The position numbers and the translations under genes were made by a program. A stretch of 64,000 bases of DNA, from positions 19,080,501-19,144,500 of the forward strand of contig NC_092580.1 in assembly GCF_037975245.1 (NCBI RefSeq). Direction: 5' to 3'. A model generated the notes under the pieces. It had not been told where the DNA came from. It searched no databases and saw only the letters and a program-made list of their open reading frames with translations. Every line of letters starts with the position of its first letter. Position 1 is the stretch's first letter. Below, piece by piece: positions 26,301 through 36,797 of this stretch. The stretch is from Apostichopus japonicus (Eukaryota > Echinodermata > Holothuroidea > Aspidochirotida > Stichopodidae).

Positions 26301-28738
26301 CACTCCTACATACGAGAGGTAGATAGATACTCCTACATACGAGAGGTAGATAGATACTCCTACATACGAGAGGTAGAGAGATACTACTACATACGAGAGG
26401 TAGAGATACTACTACATACGAGAGGTAGAGAGATACTACTTCATACGAGAGGTAGATAGATACTACTTCATACGAGAGGTAGAGATACTCCTACATACGA
26501 GAGGTAGTGTATACTCCTACATACGAGAGGTAGATAGATACTCCTACATACGAGAGGTAGTGTATACTCCTACATACGAGAGGTAGATAGATACTACTAC
26601 ATACGAGAGGTAGATAGACACTCCTACATACGAGAGGTAGATAGACACTCCTACATACGAGAGGTAGATAGACACTCCTACATACGAGAGGTAGATAGAC
26701 ACTCCTACATACGAGAGGTAGATAGATACTCCTACATACGAGAGGTAGATAGATACTCCTACATACGAGAGGTAGATAGATACTCCTACATACGAGAGGT
26801 AGAGAGATACTACTACATACGAGAGGTAGAGAGATACTACTACATACGAGAGGTAGAGATACTACTACATACGAGAGGTAGAGAGATACTACTTCATACG
26901 AGAGGTAGATAGATACTACTTCATACGAGAGGTAGAGATACTCCTACATACGAGAGGTAGTGTATACTCCTACATACGAGAGGTAGATAGATACTCCTAC
27001 ATACGAGAGGTAGTGTATACTCCTACATACGAGAGGTAGATAGATACTCCTACATACGAGAGGTAGATAGACACTCCTACATACGAGAGGTAGATAGACA
27101 CTCCTACATACGAGAGGTAGATAGATACTCCTTCATACGAGAGGTAGATAGATACTCCTACATACGAGAGGCAGAGAGATACCCCTACATACGAGAGGCA
27201 GATAGATACTCCTACATACGAGAGGTAGATAGATACTCCTACATACGAGAGGTAGATAGATACTACTACATACAAGAGGTAGAGAGATACTATTACTACA
27301 TACGAGAGGTAGAGAGATACTACTACATACGAGGGGTAAAGAGATACTACTACATTTGAGTGGTAGAGAGATACTACTACATACGAGAGGAAGAGAGATA
27401 CTACTACATACGATAGGTAGATAGATACTACTACATACGAGAGGTAGAGAGATACTACTACATACGAGAGGTAGAGAGATACTACTACATACGAGAGGAA
27501 GAGAGATACTACTACATACGAGAGGTAGAGAGATACTACTACATACGAGAGGTAGAGAGATACTACTACATACGAGAGGTAGAGATACTACTACATACGA
27601 GAGGTAGAGAGATACTACTACATACGAGAGGTAGAGATACTACTACATACGAGAGGTAGAGATACTACTACATACGAGAGGTAGAGAGATACTACTTCAT
27701 ACGAGAGGTAGATAGATACTACTTCATACGAGAGGTAGAGATACTCCTACATACGAGAGGTAGTGTATACTCCTACATACGAGAGGTAGATAGATACTCC
27801 TACATACGAGAGGTAGTTTATACTCCTACATACGAGAGGTAGATAGACACTCCTACATATGAGAGGTAGATAGACACTCCTACATACGAGAGGTAGATAG
27901 ATACTCCTACATACGAGAGGTAGATAGATACTCCTATACGAGAGGTAGATAGACACTCCTACATACGAGAGGTAGATAGACACTCCTACATACGAGAGGT
28001 AGATAGACACTCCTACATACGAGAGGTAGATAGACACTCCTACATACGAGAGGTAGATAGACACTCCTACATACGAGAGGTAGATAGATACTCCTACATA
28101 AGAAAGGTAGTGTATACTCATACATACGAGAGGTAGATAGATACTCATACATAAGAGAGGTAGTGTATACTTCTACATACGAGAGGTAGATAGATACTCC
28201 TACATACGAGAGGTAGATAGATACTCCTACATACGAGAGGTAGATAGATACTCCTACATACCAGAGGTAGAGAGATACTACTACATACGAGAGGAAGAGA
28301 GATACTACTACATACGAGAGGTAGAGAGATACTACTACATACGAGAGGTAGAGAGATACTACTACATACGAGAGGTAGAGAGATACTACTGCATACGAGA
28401 GGTAGAGAGATACTACTACATACGAGAGGTAGAGAGATACTCCTACATACGAGAGGTAGAGATACTACTACATACGAGAGGTAGAGAGATACTACTACAT
28501 ACGAGAGGTAGAGATACTACTACGTACGAGAGGTAGAGAGATACTACTTCATACGAGAGGTAGATAGATACTACTTCATAGGAGAGGTAGAGATACTCCT
28601 ACATACGAGAGGTAGTGTATACTCCTACATAAGAGAGGTAGTGTATACTCATACATACGGATAGGTAGAGAGATACTACTACATACGAGAGGTAGAGATA
28701 CTACTACATACGAGAGGTAGAGAGATACTACTTCATAC
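8351..28738. repeat. 27-bp satellite with higher-order repeats (about 20.4 kb)
   Basis: The basic unit is GAGAGGTAG, a variable middle (AGAGATACT, ATAGATACT, ATAGACACT, TGTATACT or AGATACT) and an end block (ACTACATAC, CCTACATAC or ACTTCATAC). Units are therefore 27, 26 or 25 bases long. Dividing the length by 27 gives about 750 units. Variants occur in ordered runs repeated on a kilobase scale, so this is a higher-order satellite. Because 27 is a multiple of three and the unit lacks stops in some frames, it makes spurious long frames on both strands (RYYYIREVE and ILLHTRGRE on plus, YLSYVGVSI on minus). The 25- and 26-base units break every such frame. It is purine-biased on the plus strand. 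Confidence 0.97.
14968..21885. repeat. 3,459-bp higher-order repeat, two adjacent copies
   Basis: The marker CATTTGAGTGGTAG recurs at 14968 and 18427, and the features that follow (around 15310, 16042 and 16511) all reappear 3,459 bases later (18769, 19501 and 19970). Some translated segments of the two copies are identical over more than 130 residues and others differ by one residue. One run of about 189 bases (seven 27-bp units) near 17.1 kb is present only in the first copy, offset elsewhere in the repeat. Blocks also recur at shifts of 1,345 (20446 to 21791), 3,885 (21791 to 25676) and 5,230 bases (18430 to 23660). Confidence 0.85.
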
Positions 28739-29135
28739 GGATAGGTAGATTACTACATACGGATAGGTAGATTACTACATACGGATAGGTAGATTACTAC
28801 ATACGGATAGGTAGATTACTACATACGGATAGGTAGATTACTACATACGGATAGGTAGATTACTACATACGGATAGGTAGATTACTACATACGGATAGGT
28901 AGATAAATACATACGGATAGGTAGATTACTACATACGGATAGGTAGATTACTACTACATACGGAAAGGTAGATAACTACATACGGATAGGTAGATTTCTA
29001 CATACGGATAGGTAGATTACTACATACGGATAGGTAGATTGCTACATACGGATAGGTAGATTACTACATACGGATAGGTAGATTACTACATATGGATAGG
29101 TAGATTACTACTACATACGAATAGGTAGATTACTA
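28739..29135. repeat. 22-bp satellite, GGATAGGTAG + ATTACTACATAC
   Basis: About 18 copies of a 22-base unit sharing the GGTAG and ACTACATAC blocks with the 27-bp satellite but lacking its middle. It begins exactly where the 27-bp array stops, so it looks like a derived or ancestral form of the same satellite. Confidence 0.95.
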
Positions 29136-29180
29136 CATACGAATAGGATAGGTAGGATAGGATAGTTAGGATAGGATAGA
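29136..29180. repeat. GGATAG/GATAG simple repeat
   Basis: A short degenerate run of GGATAGGATAG words linking the 22-bp satellite to the right-hand 50-bp direct repeat. Confidence 0.8.
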
Positions 29181-29230
29181 TCTCCATTAGGAACGGTGTA
29201 CTAGCAGTTCGAAGAATACGTAGGTGTAGC
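29181..29230. repeat. 50-bp direct repeat, right copy
   Basis: 47 of 50 bases match 7348-7397 in the same orientation. GATA-type sequence (29231-29304, including GATACCATAGATTAGATACG) follows, as it does the left copy, so the homology probably extends into the microsatellite. Confidence 0.9.
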
Positions 29231-29304
29231 AAGATATGATAGATAGCTAAGATACCATAGATTAGATACGATAGATAGATAGGTACGGTACGATAGATAC
29301 GATA

Positions 29305-29983
29305 CCCCACAACACAAACTCTCAACACCCCAACACAAACTCTCTACCCCCAACACAAACTCTCTACCCACGCCCCCAACACAAACTCTCAAACTCCCCA
29401 ACACAAACTTGATACTCCCCAATACAAACTCTCTACCCGCCCCAACACAAACTCTCTACCATCCCCAACACAAACTCGATACCCCCCAACACAAACTCTC
29501 TACCATCCCCAACACAAACTCGATACCCCCCCAACACAAACTCTCTACCATCCCCAACACAAACTCGATACCCCCAACACAAAGTCTCTAAACTTTACCT
29601 CCCCAACACAAACTCTCTAAACTTTACCTCCCCCAACACAAACTCTCTAAACTTTACCCCCAACACAAACTCTCTAAACTTTACCCCCAACACAAACTCT
29701 CTAAACTTTACCCCCCCAACTCAAACTCTCTAAACTTTACCCCCCCCCAACACAAACTCTCTAAACTTTACCCCCCCCAACACAAACTCTTTAAACTTTA
29801 CCTCCCCAACACAAAATCTCTAAACTTTACCTCCCCCAACACAAACTCTCTAAACTTTGCCCCCCAACACAAACTCTCTAAACTTTACCCCCAACACAAA
29901 CTCTCTAAACTTTACCTCCCCCAACACAAACTCTCTAAACTTCACCCCCCCCCCCCAACACAAACTCTCTAAACTTTACCCCC
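29305..29983. repeat. 27-bp minisatellite, CCCCAACACAAACTCTCT + AAACTTTAC
   Basis: More than 20 units are present. The first third of the array has shorter forms lacking AAACTTTAC (for example CCAACACAAACTCGATAC); later units have the full 27 bases with a variable C-run. The array ends at the base before the stop codon of the minus-strand IHO1-like exon at 29984, so it occupies the apparent 3' UTR. No AATAAA is seen on the minus strand within it. Confidence 0.95.
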
Positions 29984-32900
29984 TTAGATAAATACCCTTG
30001 CATCTGTGCAGTGGTTGTCCTTAACGTTGCGGAGAAAACATGGGCTGAATTCTTCTTCCTCCTCATCTGATGTGTTTATCTGTTGGTCCTCGATAGCATC
30101 GATGAAAAGATCTGTTTTTATTTAAAAGATATATTCACTCATAATTCCAGCAGAGAGATCATTTTCATACATCACAGTTGCACTTTTCACTATAAAGGAA
30201 CAAAGCTAAGGAAACCATGATAAAACATAATTAGTTAGTTCTGTGTGTTGCCAGGACACCAATAATGTCACAAACTTGTAACCTTAGTTATGAAATGATC
30301 CCTAAACACTAACTGATGAATTACACCACGATTCAGCACTGGCAATTTGTGGTACGGTGGTACAGTGGGATGGGCAGGCAGAATGCTCTTACTGTATTCA
30401 TTACCTTGAGATGATGAGACTCCCTGATGTTGTGCAGAGAGGAAAGTTCCCTCCGTTGAAGAGTTGTCACTGTCTGATCCATAGTTAGAAACAAACTGTG
30501 GCACTGTAAACAAGTTAAATTGCAGACCAAAGGAGAAATGATTTCATATGGTCATTTGGCTTTGATTGTCCTTTAGTTCAACAATACTCTCAAATCAACG
30601 ACCGTAAATTCAAGTAAGCAGAAACTGATTTGTTGCCAGAAGAGACTACACATTCCATAAGGCAATTTGATAAATTATAAATATATGAATCTTCACATAG
30701 TAAATTGCTATGACTATGTTATCCAACATAATTAATATAGTTTAAAAAAGTTTAGTGGTGGAACTCAGCATATAATAATATTCTGTAGTGTCCTGACGCA
30801 AGACTATATTCTATCAAATATTACAAGTCAATACCTGTTTGAAAAACCTCCTTCATTTGATTTCCGCTTCTTTTTCCTGATCTATTGTACGTCACTACTG
30901 GTGCTCCAAACACAGGTTCGTGACATGATGTATTGTGATTCTCACCAAAGTGAACGTATCCAGTCATTTCCATTGGTCTTCTTGGAACCTGGATGACTTG
31001 TTCATCATTATTCAAACCATAAAAATCCTTCTGGACAGCTCGTCGTTGGGAAGAACGTGCCATCTCAAAATTTAACTGACTTTGTGATTTACGCTTCATC
31101 TTGGTCATATATCCATGTGAATAAGCATCTCTTTTCTGGGTCTGACTTTTACGTTCTTGTGAGTAGCAAGCGGCTGCTGGATATTGTTTTCCACCAACCT
31201 TTCTCTCTTTCAGTCTCGCTGATCTTCGTTGTGGAGGTAAGTAATTATTTCTCTTTCCTTTTCTTCTTATATCCTGCTTGCTTGGTGCCACAGATGACTG
31301 GCCACCCCTAGGAATCACTTGTTGAATAGTTTCCTTTACTAGCGGGGCTACGGTTGCAACGGGGGATGGTCCTTTGCTACCCCATCTTGCGAAGGGAGTT
31401 CGCAGTGTCGGCTGGGTCACAGACTGCTGAGAAAGAGAGGGACTGCCAAATTCTGTTCTTTGCTCAGGAAGGGCATTGTGATTTTGATTTGAAGTGAAAT
31501 GACATTTTGATCTTGTTTGTCCGTTAACATAAACTTCCTGTGTCATGAGATTGAGTGTACTTTGCAGTACTCTACCATCCCTGGATGGCACAGAAGGCAT
31601 AGTTGGTTTAAGGGAGGCTTGATTAGAGGCAGCTGTACCGTGAACAGCAGTCAATGGTGCATTGTGATGTGGTATTGGGATAGCAGGTGGTAAATACTGA
31701 TGAGGCTTGGAGTTTGAAAGTCTGCTACCAGCATGGCCCCGAGATAAGTGATATGGTGATACCTGTCCACGACTGACGGAGATATTCTGGGATTCACTTG
31801 TGGATGCACCCGCGACTTGAGCAATTTGGACTAAATCCTTATTCCACTCCTGAGCAACCTTCCGGAAACCATCTTCCAGTTTCTCTTCCAACTTTGTAGC
31901 AGCGGTATTACAGAACTCATCTAGAAAATGTTGTTGATCCAGCTTCCAGCTGTTACAAGAGTCATCCAGGATCTTATTAACCTCCTCTATGTTTGCTTTG
32001 TGATGCTCTGAAGAAGTCTTTTGGAGAATTTGTTTGATTTCATCATATCTTGTGGCTCTGGCATTTTCAAGCTCAGATCGTAGAGTCTCAACAACTGCTT
32101 CTTTCTGAAATGTAAACAGAAAGTGTTTTGGGGTTCCTATGAGGTACATTCTTGAATACAAAAAATAAGAAAAGTTTGAAGAGATGATCCAAATCACATA
32201 CCACAATTGAATCATCTTATTACAAGATTCTATGGACAAAATTTGAGTGTATAGACATTAAGCCCCACTCACTTATTAATATACATAGTCAACACAAAGA
32301 AACAATAGGGTCTTATTCTTATTCAGAATTTGTACGTACCTACCTATTACAAACACACACATAACCTATCAAATAGAATTCTTGCACAATAAGCTGGTTT
32401 TCTGTTGCTGCAATATACAACTTGCATGAGTATGGTGCAACACTAGTCATTTTCCAAACGTTTCTAGAGTCAAGTATTTCAGTGGCAGTTCCTGCGGCAA
32501 AGCGTTCAGCAAGCTAAAACAAAAGGAATAAAACAAACTATTCTTCCAGGGTGCAAACCCCAGAGGCAGCATTTTGAATTTCTGCTCTTTCTCTGCTATC
32601 CTGAATCAGAAATGAGCATTATTTCACGACAGTTACTCTGGCACATTGGTCAGTGCTCTGTAAACAAAGGTATCATCTACTGGACTAAACAAGTAGAATA
32701 ATGGATATGATGGAGAAAGAGTTGTAAAATTACAATATTGTTGTTCTGTACCTCTTGAAGTTTATTTTCCATTTGGCTAGTTGTCTGGTAAACAGTCAGT
32801 TTGTTAATGACTTCCTGAAAGATATCTTTAGTGTAATCCTGAAAGCACTGGGAGGCTGAAATTAAATGAGAGAATTAAATTTAAAGTTAAGCGCAGGAAG

Positions 32901-35900
32901 AATTATTTAGTTTGTATAATATTCAATCCCCTTTTACATCAAGTGAAAGGACCCTATTTGCGAATCAGGACGTTAGTTGGAGGGAGTTGGAGGGGCAGTA
33001 GGATCAACTGCCAGGGGAGTTGAAATTGTTGCCTGTAACAACATTATAACCACATGAAAATCACTGCTGTTAAAATTATTGGTATAGAGGTTGGGGGGGA
33101 GGGGGTTCTTGATGTTAGGGCCCCTACAGTAGATGTTTACTATGTGGCAAAAACAATTCAATACAAATAAAAGGATGATTTTAGACAGAAGTTTAGCCCT
33201 CACATGGTGTAGTCTTAAGAAAACAGAATTAGAGCTAGGAATGTATCTATACCTATAATTAGAGTGTTCAAGATATATAACTTTAAAATATGGTGAATCT
33301 GTGGAATGTTCCCGTACGGCTAAATCAATGACGACATCAGCTCCTCAGTTAAGGCCTTAATATGTTCATGGTTATCCATTGTTTCATGTATTCTAATAAC
33401 AATATCAAAACATTTCTTATATTACATCATATAAACAACAGCAATTTCTTGGATGACATTCAACACTATTTGTCCCTCAAAAATTTATAACACATTATAA
33501 ACGTGTCTAATTTCCAGGCTATAAAAGTCTTGAGTTTTGTGTTGCATCTGATGAACTGACCTAATGATCTATGTATTAGACTACATAGTCCAGTCACTTT
33601 AATGGATTAACTTCAGCTGTTTAAAGATTTCTCAAAAATTAAAAATTATTACAGCAATACAACCTAGACTAATAGCCGTGGGTCTATTATTGTTTAGGAA
33701 TTGCTCATAACGTCAATTCATTAAACAATATCCAATCTCACGGATCTTGTAACCAAACTTGTGACAACTGTTTCATGATCAATGTTTTATCGAAACATGA
33801 CGGCATGTAGATTAACTAATGAGCAAAATGTTTCTTTCTTAATGCTGTATACACATGCAAACAAAATAGAGAACACATCAATTACTAATCAAATGTGACT
33901 ACTTTTATGATTGATGTATGTTGTTCTTTCAAGTAGGATTATTAAACATTCAAACACACTGATCATAGTTCTCTACATCAGTCCCTGGCATTTGACTTCC
34001 GAAGCTATTAATTTCCAAGTTCTAACATCCACAATACTGTAACTTTTTATAAAAGACTGAAGGTTCTCATTACTTTCGAGTTGTTAATCAAAGATCAGAT
34101 TGTGACTTTTGATACCTGAGGCCTCACATTTTACAGTATTCTCTGTCTGGTCACATTTCTCATGTCTGGTTGCTCAAATTACTCTTATTGAAGCTTATAG
34201 AATGTAAATCTCACTTTTTCTGAGGGCCTCTTCCGTCTTCACAGAAGCACTTGATATTTGTGTCTGCACATCAGTTTGCAGTTTCTCCACTACACTCTTG
34301 ATTTCATCTGTGCTTTCTTTGAGAAGACTGATAAGAGTGCATATAAGGTCCCTAAAACCAAAACAAAACAAGAGAAAAATAATGAGAAATGTGAGGTAAG
34401 TAAATTGGTTACAGTTGGTCAATTATTGCAATGTAATACTCATATTAATACTCATTAATACTCATATTAAAGGAGGATTAAAGAAATAAAAGCTAGAAAA
34501 ATCAAGACAGAAAACTGAGACAAGATCTGTGCACTTTATATAATATTGACCATTTAAGATATACACTTCTAAAATACAGACAATCATTTGTTATGGATGC
34601 TGGACTTGGCTTTTCTGTATTGAAATTTGCAAGATACAGTACTTTACCTTCACCTCATTGAAATTATAAATTTTTGTAATGTTCCTTTCAAGTTTTAAGG
34701 CAACATTCCATCATGACATCAGTTGCGAGATACACATAAATAGGTTTCAAAATTATTTGGCTTGCACTTAACCTAAAAACCAATCAGCTATGGAGAAATT
34801 CAATATTCTTTTGTGTGCAAGAGGAATTAATATCCCTGATATCATTTCACCATGCCTTGACTGCATGATTTCAACTTGTTCCAGTGTGCAATGAACTTTA
34901 GTCATCAATTCTTGACAAGAGGTCAAAGCAGACCCAAATAGTACATAAAATCATGTTCAAGAAAAATCAATCATAGAATCAAACCATCATTGTTTGAAAC
35001 TTTCAAGTTCATCAAGGAAAATCTCAGCAAAACAAAAACACTTTTACAATGCCAACTTTACATGATGGCCATCCATATGTAGAGGTGGGCACTTGGTCAA
35101 TAATCCTGCTGGCAATGTGTTTCCTTCACATTCATTAAACCCCATCGCAATCTCACAAAAAAAATTGAAGATATCTGTAAAAAATATGCTCCTTTTGCTA
35201 AATGCATATCTGCCTTGAAGTGCCAACAGGATGGGGCTGGGATGGGGTGGACTTTGTCCACAACTACATATGATGCAATAATGTGGAAATAAGTGGTTCC
35301 TAACCGTTCTTCTTTGTCTCTGATTTTTTGCTTCTGAAATTCCTGAAGATCCTGAAAACTTCTTTGTCTTGTTAACCCAGGCTTGTCACTAAGTGCTGTC
35401 ACTTCCTTCCCTCCTGTATTCCTGAATAAGGATGGTTTAGAGGTAAACTTTGTGTAGTACTTCTGTGCAACTTGTGAAGCCTGCAAAGAGTAATAAAATT
35501 GGAGAAAGACATTCAAAGACAATTAATACCAAAATAACAATAATAAAATTAAGGTTCCAATGGTTTGTTATCTGAGTCATCTCCAGTCCAGAACTGAATT
35601 ATTGTAATCTAATCTTACATGATTGCTCATGTATCCTCTATTGCTTCGCAACTTGACCAATGAATGATCTGCTAACACAGAGTTATCTGGAAGCTAGTTT
35701 GCAAAGTAGGAGTGAACAGGTGATAAGAAGTATATATGTTAGTTTATTCTTGCAAAAACAATTTTCAAAAACTCACCCAAGTATATTATTCAGAAGGTTT
35801 TGCTGATGAGAACTACTGTACCAACCTTTCCCTCATGCTAGCTTAGAAGCATGTCATACAATGTGAGTATAGCTAGTGACATTTGTTGCATTATAAGCTA

Positions 35901-36252
35901 AGCTTGACTTGACTCTGTTTGCCAGTTTGGGCACTTGGAACAATTATGTCATCAGTACCCTTTTGCACTTTTCGAATATATTCCACATTTTCCTGAGCCC
36001 CCCAAATACAGTTTGTGAAACATACCTGGGCAGAAGAGAAATGTTAACAGAACACTTTAAGGTATAGGTTACCTCACTAGGCTGAGAGTTGTATCCCTGC
36101 TGTTGAGACATCATCTGAGAGAACAGATCAAAAGAGCTGCATTGTGAATTCTCCATCTGGGATGATGTTTGCTCTGAATTCCTGAGACTCTGACTGGACT
36201 TGAGACCAACATCATCTGTCTCCAAAGAACCAACCATATATCTTCGCATCAT
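29984..36252 (-). CDS. IHO1: IHO1-like meiotic recombination protein (CCDC36 family)
   Basis: Eight exons join in phase on the minus strand: 36252-36073, 35480-35305, 34351-34215, 32855-32752, 32104-30835, 30503-30405 and 30111-29984, seven coding segments giving 697 residues, plus a possible extra exon. The start ATG (36252) has an in-frame TGA just upstream, within an exon whose acceptor is at 36273. The N-terminal part has a Ser/Gln-rich segment (DLFSQMMSQQQGYNSQ, residues 42-57). Next comes KYYTKFTSKPSLF (67-79), resembling the conserved N-terminal motif I recall in IHO1, and then charged coiled-coil sequence to about residue 290. A long disordered basic region includes QRRSARLKERK. The C-terminal part is acidic: NYGSDSDNSS (629-638) and NTSDEEEEEF (668-677). 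In mammals IHO1 binds HORMAD1 on unsynapsed chromosome axes and works with REC114-MEI4 in double-strand-break formation. Exon joins are well supported; orthology rests on short motifs, order and length. Confidence 0.72.
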
Positions 36253-36272
36253 CGACTTTCATGCAAGGACGC

Positions 36273-36797
36273 CTATGGGAAGAAACAAAAAAAGCAGATA
36301 AGCTAACACATGCTACTTAGTCTGGTCAATGCATACAAATACTCCTAAGTTCAACATGGCAAAGTGAGGACAAGATATGCAGTAATAAACAACAATAAAG
36401 TAATCCACTTTACTCAAGGTATTTGACAGACAAGGGAATACCTCCAGTCCTCCACATCGAACCAATCTACCACTTTGCCAGAGATACCAAATCAGGGAAG
36501 GCTCTGCTCAACAACATTGCACAGAAGCAATTTCTAAATAGGCTAGGTCAAGAGAATTTAGTTCCTGATGTGGCTTGGAATTTAAACCTAAGCCTTGTTG
36601 TAGGGCAGGCACTCTAAGTCCTAATTGTATACATGACTTCATCCTCAACTCATAAATTTGCTAATATGTAAAGTTTGAATTTGCCAGTTCAGTGTTTTGT
36701 TTCCAGTTAGTAGTGAGACCACATTTACATCATTATCTGTCTTAAACTGAAAGCACCTTGATTAGACGTTTCTGAGTTTGTGTAGTGTGTCCCCTGA
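36273..36797. other. Probable 5' intron of the IHO1-like gene
   Basis: On the minus strand TTTTTTGTTTCTTCCCATAG precedes the first coding exon, so a noncoding 5' exon probably lies further upstream. An open plus-strand frame at 36423-36617 has no recognised family. Confidence 0.4.

Noticed and set aside
8432-28152. Dozens of long open frames encoding RYYYIREVE, ILLHTRGRE or YLSYVGVSI repeats
   Set aside because: They follow from a 27-base unit without stops in several frames, occur on both strands, and are broken wherever 25- or 26-base units occur. There are no splice sites, starts or codon bias to suggest a protein.
8351-28738. CRISPR-like repeat array
   Set aside because: The repeat is directly tandem with no unique spacers, and the window is eukaryotic.
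30268-30513. 81-codon minus-strand frame read as a whole
   Set aside because: Only 30503-30405 fits as an IHO1-like exon; the remainder is intron, with a donor AAG|GTAATG at 30405/30404.
32463-32513. Extra IHO1-like exon beginning LAERFAAGTATEILDSRN
   Set aside because: It has an acceptor and is open, but its best donor (AG|GTAGGT) leaves phase 2, whereas the next exon starts in phase 0. The exons on either side join directly and continue the coiled coil. It could be an optional exon using the weak GTTTGG donor.
36423-36617. 64-codon plus-strand frame containing IYHFARDTKSGKALLNN
   Set aside because: Open but without splice signals, start context or family; lies in a probable intron of the opposite-strand gene.
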